A DNA stretch of 5,478 bases. Source: an uncultured Bacilli bacterium (GTDB lineage: Bacteria; Bacillota_I; Bacilli_A; RF39; UBA660). Numbering within the stretch: the stretch's first letter is position 1; every line of letters starts with the position of its first letter. Of this stretch, positions 1 through 5,478 are shown in pieces. The position numbers were made by a program, and so were the translations under genes. The notes beneath the pieces were generated by a model. The model worked only from the letters and a program-made list of their open reading frames with translations, searched no databases and was not told the origin of the DNA. The stretch is taken from the NCBI GenBank assembly GCA_947627145.1, contig CANQUW010000064.1, positions 1 to 5,478 on the forward strand. Direction: 5' to 3'.

Positions 1-125
1 TTTTTAATAATGTAAATCCTAATCAAAAACCACCTAAACCAAGACCTAATTTTTGTTTTGTGATGGGACCTACTGGTCCGACTGGTCCTGCTGGTAGTGG
101 TAGTGGATCAACAGGTCCTACCTAA
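1..125 (+). CDS. Collagen-like (BclA-type) spore surface protein, 5' part missing and 3' end interrupted
   Basis: The open frame enters from the left edge (first full codon at 3) and gives 40 residues before TAA at 123-125. It has a Pro/Asn/Lys-rich stretch (NPNQKPPKPRPN), a short NFCFV segment, then collagen-like triplets GPTGPTGPAG, a GSGSGST stretch that breaks the triplet register, and a final GPT. BclA-type exosporium glycoproteins of Bacillus and Clostridioides have a short N-terminal region, a long Gly-X-Y tract and a globular C-terminal domain; here the tract has barely begun when the frame ends. The stop lies exactly where composition changes to ordinary AT-rich intergenic DNA. I infer that the gene is split by the element to the right. 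The alternatives are a decayed fragment or an unusually short protein. Collagen-like identity is firm; spore-surface location is inferred from the family. Confidence 0.7.
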   Translation, partial: FNNVNPNQKPPKPRPNFCFVMGPTGPTGPAGSGSGSTGPT

Positions 126-184
126 TGATTGTTTAAGTCTTCGAAATAATAATATTGTAATTTTGAGCTTACCTTTTAATACTT

Positions 185-201
185 AACTAGATTTTCTAGT
201 T
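185..201. other. Small perfect inverted repeat just inside the left end
   Basis: AACTAGA (185-191) and TCTAGTT (195-201) form a perfect 7-bp stem with a 3-base loop, followed on the plus strand by a T-rich run (201-208). It could be a weak terminator for transcription arriving from the collagen-like gene, or a protein-binding site near the element end. The stem has only two G-C pairs, so a chance palindrome in AT-rich DNA is also possible. Confidence 0.3.
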
Positions 202-207
202 TTTATT

Positions 208-240
208 AAAAAAAAGCAAATCATTACAATTTACTTTTTT
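208..240 (-). terminator. Rho-independent terminator of the leftward nuclease operon, possibly bidirectional
   Basis: Read on the minus strand, AAAAAAGTAAAT (240-229) pairs with ATTTGCTTTTTT (221-210) across a 7-base loop. This is a 12-bp stem with one G-U wobble, ending in a run of T. It lies about 55 bases beyond the stop of the DEDDh-like gene at 294 and is the first such structure met by that transcript. The plus-strand copy also has A-run, stem and T-run, so it may stop readthrough from the interrupted collagen-like gene as well. Confidence 0.65.
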
Positions 241-293
241 AAATCTATTTATTAATTATTAACTTTTTAAATAATTCTTCTTTATTGTCCTTC

Positions 294-1331
294 TTATTTT
301 TTTTGTTTTTTTATTTTTATTTTTTCTATAATTTTCTTTAGATTATCTTCTCCTAATATTTTATATTCTTTTTTAAGTTCTTTTAAAGTACCATCATACC
401 TTAAGTTTCTTTCACACTTATCTAATTTATCTAAACATGAAATATTATTTTTTAAGTTTTCTAAAATTTCTTTTTCTTTAGCTAAATCTATACCTTTCTT
501 TATAAAATAATAATCTATATAATCTATATTAATATCATTTATATAACTAAAATCATCTCTTGTTTTAGCACCCCATTTCTTAAAAAGTACCAATTCATAA
601 AAAGTAATATCATGTCCCCATAAAAAATTATAATGAATTAAGTATGAAACTTTTCTATCAGGTGTTTTATCTATAAAGTTTATCTTTCTTATGGCAAATT
701 CATCTTCTCCATGATAAAATCTAACTTTCCATTTTGCAACTCTTTTAGAAAGCCCAGGAAGTAAAAGTTTTGGAATATTTTTTTCTTTAAACTCTTCTAG
801 TGTTTCTACATTTTCTTTTTCTAGTAATATTTTTAATAAACTGATAGTTATATCAAGCCACTCTTTTTCTAAATCATTATATTTTATATTATAGTAGTTC
901 ACAACGTTGTCAAAATTTAGAGACTTAACTTTTTTTCTTAAATCAGTTTTATACTTTATATAATCCCTTAAACTTATAATATTTATAGCATAATCTTCAA
1001 TTTTAGTTTCATATATTCCTTTTAAAATAGTAGATATATCATAGTCTGCATGATAACTAATAATCCAAGAGTCTTTTATAAAATCCAAAAACTTTTCTAA
1101 AGCTTTTTTTAGAGAAATACCTTTTTCTTTTAACATAGTATTAGTTATTCCTGTTACGTCTTCTATTTGTTTTGATAATTCTTTTTTTGGTTTTATATAT
1201 TCAAAAAATCTATCTAGTTCATTAAAGTTTTTATCGATTTTAATAGCTTCTAACTTTATTAGAGAAGTATCATCGAATGGACCTTTAAAAAAATCATTTT
1301 CTTCTGTATTTATTATTACATAATTTTCCAT
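294..1331 (-). CDS. DEDDh exonuclease-fold protein with substituted catalytic residues
   Basis: This 345-residue protein has an N-terminal DEDDh 3'-5' exonuclease fold (about residues 3-172), as in PolC proofreading domains, DnaQ and RNase T. Support comes from the ExoI-like strand YVIINTE (4-10), the family hallmark TGITNTML (60-67), the ExoII motif SYHADYD (92-98), and a C-terminal helix with LDIT (D160). Two catalytic positions look changed: the first Asp of D-x-E is Asn8 (N-T-E), and the ExoIII His five residues before D160 is Glu155. E10, D98 and D160 remain. Activity may therefore be weak or lost, leaving a nucleic-acid-binding or scaffolding role. Residues about 180-345 are a Lys-rich region I do not recognise. 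It starts 18 bases after the metallo-nuclease stop, with an AGAAGGAG ribosome site at 1341-1348, so the two genes form an operon. The end at 294 is followed by a terminator. Confidence 0.75.
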   Translation of the reverse strand: MENYVIINTEENDFFKGPFDDTSLIKLEAIKIDKNFNELDRFFEYIKPKKELSKQIEDVTGITNTMLKEKGISLKKALEKFLDFIKDSWIISYHADYDISTILKGIYETKIEDYAINIISLRDYIKYKTDLRKKVKSLNFDNVVNYYNIKYNDLEKEWLDITISLLKILLEKENVETLEEFKEKNIPKLLLPGLSKRVAKWKVRFYHGEDEFAIRKINFIDKTPDRKVSYLIHYNFLWGHDITFYELVLFKKWGAKTRDDFSYINDINIDYIDYYFIKKGIDLAKEKEILENLKNNISCLDKLDKCERNLRYDGTLKELKKEYKILGEDNLKKIIEKIKIKKQKK

Positions 1332-1349
1332 ATATATTTTCTCCTTCTT

Positions 1350-3092
1350 TTATATTTCTAATTCTTCATTATCTTCTAATATAATAACGTTTTTAAACAC
1401 TTCTTTTGCTTGTTCTTTATTTTCTGTGTGTATTGGGATAACTTTTTTTGGTTTAATATATTCTTCAACAAGTTTTCTTGCTTCATCATCTCCATGCCCT
1501 GATGTATGAATAAACTTATAATCTATTCCCAACTCTTTTGCACCTTCTATAAATTTTTTAAAACTATCTTGTTCTAAATATCCTTCCCACATAGAATACA
1601 CTAAGCAAGCATTAGTAATAGCACCTTTTTCTTTTAGCATTTCTAAATCTTTTAACATAGATGACTTTATAAGCATTGTGAAATCTTTAAATACCACATT
1701 GGAATCACATTTTTCTTCAAATGGTTTAAAATATTTTTCTTTAAACTTAAAAGACTTTTTTTGATATTTTAATGGTATCCATGCATAGACATTATAAAAT
1801 TTTTTAGGTGTTGGTATATCACTATCTAAAGTATCTGTTATATTTGCGGTAAATATATCTTCTATAAAGACTTTATTTGTGTTTTTAGAAGCCTTATAAA
1901 AAGTTACTATTCTATCTATATTAGTTGATGCTTGTAATATAAATATTTGATTGTATTTTTTAAATTCTTCTTCGGCAATTAGTTCTAAATCTTCTTCTGT
2001 TTTATATTTTTCTTTTTTTCTTCCAAAAGTTGTTCCTTCTGTGATAAGTAAATCTACTTGTCCAATTTCTTTTAGAGTTTTTGTAAATATTTTACCTTTT
2101 CTTCCATGATTTCTATAATCTCCTGTATGAAGTATTTTCTTACCTTCACTTTCTATAAGTAACATTCCTGAATTATATGATGAATGATCTATTATAAATA
2201 AAGTTATTTTCATATCTTTAATAATAATTGGTTTTCCAAATTCCATATCACTTGTTTTGAATCTAGTTTCTTTATATGTAAAAGCATTTAATAATTCATA
2301 TATTTTTTTACTTTCTTTTTCAACATATACAGGAATATCATCTAAAATATAATCAATAAGACCAATATGATCTCCATGACTATGCGTAATAAATACTGCG
2401 TCATATTTTTTAATACCTGTTGTAAGACCGTCTATCATAGGGCTTTCATGTTTTTCTTTTTTTTCTTCATCTGGTAAATCTTCTCCAAAATCAATTATAA
2501 TTCTTGCCTCTTTACTTTGGATTTCAGTTATACATCCTCCTATTTGATTTGTTCCCTTAATTATTTTTACTTTCAGATTTTTAGTATCTGTTGTTGGATT
2601 ATAAGTTTCAAAAGAAATTATATTACAATAATCATTGATATTAGAATTTAAATCTTTTGGATTATAATTTTCTTTAAGATATAAAAACTCATAATCATTC
2701 ATATTATCATCATCTATAATATTTGCTTTATATAATGTTGTAAATTCATTTTTTATATCTTCTATAAATAATTCATCTACATTAAATTGTATATAATGTG
2801 TTTTATTATTAAATGAAGTTATTTTATAATTGTCTGGCTTTTTAGTTAGTCCTAAAATATATAGAACTAAAGAATTTTCTAAATCCCCGGTTAAATATGT
2901 TGAACCTATATATTTTTTATCATAATGTAAAATATTTTCAACCATATAAATAGTATCTATTAATTCATGTTTTTTAATATATTCTAATTCTTTATATAAA
3001 GCTTCTTTTATATTTTTTGGAATGTTATTAGAATAATACTTTCTTGCTTTTTTTAAAACATAATCCTCAAATAATTTAATATCGTTTTTCAT
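1350..3092 (-). CDS. Beta-CASP / RNase J-type metallo-beta-lactamase-fold nuclease with a PolC-like N-terminal extension
   Basis: This 580-residue protein starts at ATG 3092; the longer frame from TTG 3113 would translate the ribosome binding site. Residues about 172-580 are a complete metallo-beta-lactamase plus beta-CASP hydrolase: D201 (DFGE), the metal motif HSHGDH (237-242), H303 (DHSSY), D325 (HTGDYR), E352 (TEGT), then the beta-CASP signatures SGHG (H533) and IPIHTE (H555). All usual ligands are present, so it is probably an active Zn-dependent ribonuclease or DNase of the cytoplasm. Residues about 12-90 resemble the palm-domain start of PolC/DnaE: ARKYY, KELEYI, DTIYMV, YIGS and NSLVLYILGLT appear in the same order as PolC's ARKLYG, KELKSI, AVIYLI, YLVGS and SSxVAxxxxIT, but the nucleotide-binding GSRGSVGSS is not kept. 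It is the first gene of an operon with the DEDDh-fold gene. Substrate unknown; nuclease class firm, the PolC link moderate. Confidence 0.85.
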   Translation of the reverse strand: MKNDIKLFEDYVLKKARKYYSNNIPKNIKEALYKELEYIKKHELIDTIYMVENILHYDKKYIGSTYLTGDLENSLVLYILGLTKKPDNYKITSFNNKTHYIQFNVDELFIEDIKNEFTTLYKANIIDDDNMNDYEFLYLKENYNPKDLNSNINDYCNIISFETYNPTTDTKNLKVKIIKGTNQIGGCITEIQSKEARIIIDFGEDLPDEEKKEKHESPMIDGLTTGIKKYDAVFITHSHGDHIGLIDYILDDIPVYVEKESKKIYELLNAFTYKETRFKTSDMEFGKPIIIKDMKITLFIIDHSSYNSGMLLIESEGKKILHTGDYRNHGRKGKIFTKTLKEIGQVDLLITEGTTFGRKKEKYKTEEDLELIAEEEFKKYNQIFILQASTNIDRIVTFYKASKNTNKVFIEDIFTANITDTLDSDIPTPKKFYNVYAWIPLKYQKKSFKFKEKYFKPFEEKCDSNVVFKDFTMLIKSSMLKDLEMLKEKGAITNACLVYSMWEGYLEQDSFKKFIEGAKELGIDYKFIHTSGHGDDEARKLVEEYIKPKKVIPIHTENKEQAKEVFKNVIILEDNEELEI

Positions 3093-3100
3093 ATATTTTT

Positions 3101-3108
3101 CCTCCTTT
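3101..3108 (-). promoter_or_regulatory. Ribosome binding site that fixes the metallo-nuclease start at 3092
   Basis: The minus strand reads AAAGGAGG, ending 8 bases before ATG at 3092-3090. The in-frame TTG at 3113 lies upstream of this site and has no ribosome site of its own, so the ATG is the better start. Confidence 0.8.
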
Positions 3109-3116
3109 TGCAATTT

Positions 3117-3145
3117 AATTTAACATTTTATTTTTTTATTTTCAA
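3117..3145 (-). promoter_or_regulatory. Candidate promoter of the metallo-nuclease / DEDDh operon
   Basis: On the minus strand TTGAAA (3145-3140) is followed after 17 bases by TAAATT (3122-3117). This fits a housekeeping sigma factor with 5 of 6 and 4 of 6 consensus bases. The predicted start near 3110 would give a very short leader right before the ribosome site. AT-richness makes chance matches common. Confidence 0.4.
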
Positions 3146-3182
3146 ATTGTGCGTGTATTATTTTCGCTATTTTGCCCTTTTT

Positions 3183-3212
3183 GTGTAAAGTTTACTGTAA
3201 AAGAGGTGTAAA
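3183..3212. repeat. Three helically phased TGTAAA repeats upstream of the metallo-nuclease operon
   Basis: GTGTAAA (3183-3189), CTGTAAA (3195-3201) and GTGTAAA (3206-3212) recur at 12- and 11-base spacing, so they face the same side of the helix. The middle copy also forms the palindrome TTTACTGTAAA (3191-3201). The array lies about 40-70 bases upstream of the candidate -35 of the operon. It could be an operator or activator site; no binding protein is identified. Confidence 0.35.
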
Positions 3213-3217
3213 ATAAC

Positions 3218-3249
3218 AAAAAAAGTATCATCTAGGATACTCTTTTTTT
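3218..3249 (-). terminator. Terminator overlapping the end of the PD-(D/E)XK gene
   Basis: On the minus strand AGTATC (3241-3236) pairs with GATACT (3229-3224), flanked by an A-run and a T-run of about seven that lengthen the stem after one mismatch. The stop codon TGA (3230-3228) sits inside the hairpin, so the last codons of the gene form the 5' arm. The sequence is nearly symmetrical and could act in both directions. It separates this gene from the metallo-nuclease operon. Confidence 0.7.
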
Positions 3250-4274
3250 ATAATTTCTAAATATTTTTTACTTTTTAAAATATTGCCATTATATATTTTT
3301 AGATAAGCTTTATCTTTATCATGTAGTGTTTCATCACCTATAACTTTTTCTATTTTTTCAATACTAGAACAATTCGTTTTGTCTTGCATATCGAATAATA
3401 ACCAAAATTCCGGATTATTAAAATCAATATTATATTCAATATTAGGTATTAATTTTAATTCTACTTTTGTATCTAATGTATTTTTTACAAACTCTTTAAA
3501 TGCTTCTTTTAATATAGAATTTTTATTATATTCTTCTAAAAATTCTTTCATATCATCAATATGATCATTAATACCAGAAGAACCCCTACAAGCACTTCTA
3601 GCGGATTTTAACTCTATAAATACTAATTTATATTTATTATTGCCTAAATTATGTAACGCAATCATATCATATCTACCATGAATTTGTTTACCAATACTCT
3701 TTTGTATATCTCCAGGCATACAAAATTCCATATCAACTACATATATTTCATCATTAGGATTATATTCAGTAGTATATCTATTCTGTATTGCTCTTTCTGT
3801 TGTTTCTTTAAATTTAAAATGTTTTTCCATGATTCCCATTAATTCAGAAAACAAATAATTCATAATAATTTTAACACTATAAGTTCTTTTTTCACACCCA
3901 GGTTGAATGTAATCAGATTCATATATTTCATAATGATTGCCTTTCTTGGTTGCTTTAAAAGTCTTTTTGTCTTTTTCATAATTTCTGACTAATGGTATAT
4001 TTTCCATTACTTCTTCATATTGTTTATTTGTAGCATAATCAGAAGAAAATTTATCTCTAGTAATAATAACAAGCTTATCATTTTTAACAGTTATGTTTAA
4101 CAACACATAACCATAATAATAAAAAGTAAATCTATCTTTTCTAATACCTAAAAAAATATTTTTCATATCTTTTTTATTAATACATCCCTTTAATCTTTCA
4201 GTATAAGTTCTTATTTTATATAACCCTTCTTTTGATTTTTTATCATATAAATTAGCATTCCTTATTGCATTCAT
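3228..4274 (-). CDS. Probable PD-(D/E)XK-type nuclease, otherwise unrecognised
   Basis: I do not recognise this 348-residue protein as a named family. The central part has the pattern of a PD-(D/E)XK endonuclease core: a preceding helix with several Glu (about 157-161), strand IYVVDME (177-183), then GRYDMIAL (200-207) with D203, a short hairpin, and KLVFIELKS (216-224) with E221 and K223. The D-x(n)-E-x-K spacing and the surrounding strands fit restriction-type and repair nucleases. After it come SARSACRGSSG and a helix HIDDMKEFLEEY. The N-terminal 150 residues are rich in Lys and Tyr, perhaps a nucleic-acid-binding domain. The start at ATG 4274 is supported by GGAGG at 4288-4284. It has its own candidate promoter and terminator, so it is a separate unit from the operon downstream. 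A defence or restriction role is inferred from the fold and the mobile context only. Confidence 0.6.
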   Translation of the reverse strand: MNAIRNANLYDKKSKEGLYKIRTYTERLKGCINKKDMKNIFLGIRKDRFTFYYYGYVLLNITVKNDKLVIITRDKFSSDYATNKQYEEVMENIPLVRNYEKDKKTFKATKKGNHYEIYESDYIQPGCEKRTYSVKIIMNYLFSELMGIMEKHFKFKETTERAIQNRYTTEYNPNDEIYVVDMEFCMPGDIQKSIGKQIHGRYDMIALHNLGNNKYKLVFIELKSARSACRGSSGINDHIDDMKEFLEEYNKNSILKEAFKEFVKNTLDTKVELKLIPNIEYNIDFNNPEFWLLFDMQDKTNCSSIEKIEKVIGDETLHDKDKAYLKIYNGNILKSKKYLEIIKKEYPR

Positions 4275-4335
4275 AATAAATTACCTCCAAATTACATTTA
4301 AACATTAGAAAGAAAATAATCTCAATACACTGAAT

Positions 4336-4364
4336 ATTATACTATCTTTTTAGAAAAATTAAAA
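4336..4364 (-). promoter_or_regulatory. Candidate promoter of the PD-(D/E)XK gene
   Basis: A perfect -10 TATAAT is read on the minus strand at 4341-4336, about 60 bases upstream of the start codon. At 17 bases upstream lies a weak -35, TTTTAA (4364-4359). The leader also carries the GGAGG ribosome site. The rest of the 4275-4445 gap shows no gene and no clear terminator for the acetyltransferase. Confidence 0.45.
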
Positions 4365-4445
4365 ACTACCTCAAGCTGTTTAATGCAACTATCTTAAGAA
4401 AACTTAAAGTGATAAGACTACTTAACACAAATCATTATATTTAAA

Positions 4446-4922
4446 TTATTTTTCAAGTTCCATAATTATAAATTCACTTTCATTACCAAAACGATCTTTT
4501 TTTATTTCTGTTCCAGTAATAACGAACCCCACTTTTTTATAAGCTTTTATTGCTCTTTGATTAAAGCTTCTTACTTCCAAATAAATCGAATAATTAGGAA
4601 ATTTATTTTTAATTTCTTGAATACTATCCTTTAAAAAATAATTACCTTGACCTTGTCCACAATAATCTGGTCTTAATCCTATTCCCATAAAAATTTTTTT
4701 ATTTGCCATCTTTTTCATATTGACATACGCAACAACTTTTCCATTACATGTATAGCAAATATAATTATCTCTATTTTCTTTTTTCGTTATTCCATATTCT
4801 TTTTCTACTGACTTAGAATAAGAAGGCAAGTTATATATAGAATATTTGCCTTCATATTTCCAACTACAAATATCTCTAGCATATTCATCGTTCATATTAT
4901 ATTTTACATATTTATTTTCCAT
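4446..4922 (-). CDS. GNAT family N-acetyltransferase
   Basis: At 158 residues this is a full-length single-domain GNAT enzyme, which transfers an acetyl group from acetyl-CoA to an amine (small molecule, peptide or protein N-terminus). The acetyl-CoA pyrophosphate-binding motif A is seen as IGLRPDYCGQGQGNYFL (81-97), with the C-G-Q-G-Q-G loop at 88-93. The following strand and helix YLEVRSFNQRAIKAYKKVGF (114-133) is the typical motif B, with N121 and Y128 near the acetyl group. The N-terminal SWKYEGKYSIYNLPSY (20-35) resembles a subgroup common in Firmicutes. The substrate cannot be told. The start at ATG 4922 has an AAGGTG ribosome site (4932-4927). It is transcribed divergently from the small gene at 5097. 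As element cargo it could modify a toxin, drug or phage component, but it may equally be a passenger gene. Confidence 0.9.
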   Translation of the reverse strand: MENKYVKYNMNDEYARDICSWKYEGKYSIYNLPSYSKSVEKEYGITKKENRDNYICYTCNGKVVAYVNMKKMANKKIFMGIGLRPDYCGQGQGNYFLKDSIQEIKNKFPNYSIYLEVRSFNQRAIKAYKKVGFVITGTEIKKDRFGNESEFIIMELEK

Positions 4923-4955
4923 ATTTCACCTTTTTTCTTAACCTTTTCATAGTTT

Positions 4956-4985
4956 ATTATAACATCATTTATAACTAAGTGTCTA
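4956..4985 (-). promoter_or_regulatory. Promoter of the GNAT gene
   Basis: On the minus strand TAGACA (4985-4980) and TATAAT (4961-4956) are separated by 18 bases. They match the housekeeping consensus at 5 of 6 and 6 of 6 positions. The start codon is about 34 bases beyond the -10. Confidence 0.6.
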
Positions 4986-5055
4986 TTGAATGAAACATTT
5001 CCATGTCAATAAACTCTTATAAAACATCCATGTATTTCATATAAATTTATTGAAT
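4984..5055. repeat. Short repeats in the divergent region before the recombinase operon
   Basis: TATTGAAT occurs at 4984-4991 and 5048-5055, with a related inverted TATTGAC read on the minus strand at 5011-5005. AAACATTTCCATGT (4993-5006) and AAACATCCATGT (5022-5033) are direct repeats with a 2-base difference. They fill the gap between the GNAT promoter and the small gene at 5097 and could bind a regulator of the mobility genes. No clear rightward promoter could be fixed here. Confidence 0.3.
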
Positions 5056-5096
5056 ATATATTAATGAAGTATATTTTGTAAGGAGAAATTTAATAA

Positions 5097-5255
5097 ATGA
5101 ATAAAAAGAAAAATACTATATTTATTTATACAGAAGAATTTAAAACTACATCACCTACTACTAAAGAAGAATTACAGAGAATCTTTAATATAAAATATTA
5201 TAATTATATTAAAAAGAAAGAAAATAAAATTTTTAGGGGATGTATTAATAATTAA
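5097..5255 (+). CDS. Small basic protein, candidate recombination directionality factor
   Basis: This 52-residue reading frame has a good TAAGGAGA ribosome site (5079-5086) placed 10 bases before ATG. The product is Lys-rich (about 12 Lys) with a predicted beta-like start (NTIFIYTEEF), a short TSPTTKEELQRIF segment typical of a helix cap, a helix with YYNYIKKKEN, and a C-terminal RGCINN. I recognise no family. It lies 59 bases upstream of the serine recombinase gene on the same strand, so the two are probably co-transcribed. Small basic proteins encoded in elements of this kind, such as SprB of SPbeta and CD1234 of the C. difficile skin element, direct the recombinase towards excision. A similar role, or a regulator role, is inferred from size, charge and position only. 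Confidence 0.65.
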   Translation: MNKKKNTIFIYTEEFKTTSPTTKEELQRIFNIKYYNYIKKKENKIFRGCINN

Positions 5256-5314
5256 AGTGCTTTATAACTATTTTAAGCTCGAGATTACGATTAGAAATAG
5301 GGAGAGATATTTTT

Positions 5315-5478
5315 ATGAGTAAACTTGATCAAATTATAAAAAAAGTTGTAAGGGTGCTGTTATATTTAAGGTTATCCGATGAAGATCGAGATAAACTAAC
5401 AAAAGAAGAATTATCAGAAAGTATTAAAAATCAAGAAATAATGTTAAGAGATTATGCTAGAGAACATAATTGGGAAGT
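5315..5478 (+). CDS. Serine recombinase (integrase), N-terminal part, cut by the window edge
   Basis: Only the first 54 residues are present. After a short variable start comes VLLYLRLSDEDRD (14-26), the resolvase-fold catalytic strand, with nucleophile Ser21 in the Y-x-R-x-S motif, then SIKNQEIMLRDYAREHNW (36-53), the usual helix with NQ and a hydrophobic pattern. The family breaks both DNA strands through a 5'-phosphoserine link and joins att sites. The YLRLS...NQ..ML..YA pattern is that of the large serine recombinases of clostridial transposons and prophages (TnpX, TndX type, usually above 500 residues) rather than small resolvases, but the rest is outside the window. The start at ATG 5315 has an AGGGAGAG site (5299-5306). 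The gene reads outward, so the other element end is expected just beyond it. Confidence 0.88.
   Translation, partial: MSKLDQIIKKVVRVLLYLRLSDEDRDKLTKEELSESIKNQEIMLRDYAREHNWE

Larger units (their letters stand above)
123..5478. mobile_element. Left part of a putative serine-recombinase integrative element inserted in the collagen-like gene
   Basis: A collagen-like frame breaks off at about 120-125, and a serine recombinase reading rightward starts at 5315, close to where such elements normally keep their integrase gene (near one end, reading outward). Everything between has the look of cargo: nuclease-like genes and an acetyltransferase, no housekeeping genes. No phage structural or conjugation genes are seen. 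If the recombinase has the usual 500-550 residues and sits at the right end, the element would be roughly 7 kb, but the right end is outside the window, so this is inference. No attachment core can be defined from one junction. The exact left boundary is uncertain by a few bases, because GGTCCTAC-type sequence is repeated in the target gene. Confidence 0.5.

Noticed and set aside
63..125. ATG at 63 as start of a tiny separate collagen-like gene
   Set aside because: The frame is open upstream to the window edge with a Pro-rich sequence typical of the N-terminal region, and no ribosome site precedes the ATG.
3093..3113. TTG start giving the metallo-nuclease seven extra residues
   Set aside because: Those codons include the AAAGGAGG ribosome site of the ATG at 3092, so the longer form is unlikely.
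3379..3564. Rightward 61-residue open frame
   Set aside because: It lies fully antisense inside the PD-(D/E)XK gene, has no clear ribosome site and a low-complexity Ser/Asn/Phe composition, so it is a shadow frame.
4394..4407. TTAAG-AAAA-CTTAA hairpin downstream of the GNAT gene
   Set aside because: A 5-bp, AT-rich stem without a following T-run is too weak to call as a terminator.
5010..5075. Rightward promoter for the small gene at 5097
   Set aside because: Several TATA-like hexamers (for example 5040-5045 and 5070-5075) are present, but none has a convincing -35 at the right distance, so no single site can be chosen.

Overview
The window comes from a very AT-rich, spore-forming, low-GC Gram-positive bacterium, most likely a clostridium (Clostridium, Clostridioides or a relative). 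This rests on extreme A/T codon use, strong GGAGG-type ribosome binding sites, and a collagen-like G-P-T repeat gene of the BclA exosporium type at the left edge. The exact species cannot be read from the sequence.

Layout. Positions 1-125 hold the front part of a collagen-like gene that stops inside its triplet repeat. From about 123 rightward everything looks like an inserted mobile element. Its left end carries a terminator hairpin (208-240). A leftward two-gene operon follows, written here in transcription order: a beta-CASP/RNase J-type metallo-beta-lactamase-fold nuclease (1350-3092) with a DNA polymerase III-like N-terminal extension, then a DEDDh exonuclease-fold protein with substituted catalytic residues (294-1331). 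Next is a separately transcribed leftward gene for a probable PD-(D/E)XK nuclease (3228-4274) with its own promoter and terminator, then a leftward GNAT acetyltransferase gene (4446-4922). The rightward genes start at 5097: a 52-residue basic protein, then the start of a serine recombinase (5315 to the window edge) whose catalytic serine motif is visible.

How the parts may fit. The recombinase, with the small protein as a possible directionality factor, would be the mobility module. The nuclease genes and the acetyltransferase would be cargo. Insertion into a probable spore-surface gene recalls the skin element in sigK and SPbeta in spsM, which are excised during sporulation; whether this element is also excised in development is a hypothesis. 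The cargo pair (metallo-nuclease with PolC-like extension plus degenerate DEDDh protein) matches no named system I know and is the best candidate for an undescribed, possibly phage-defence, function.
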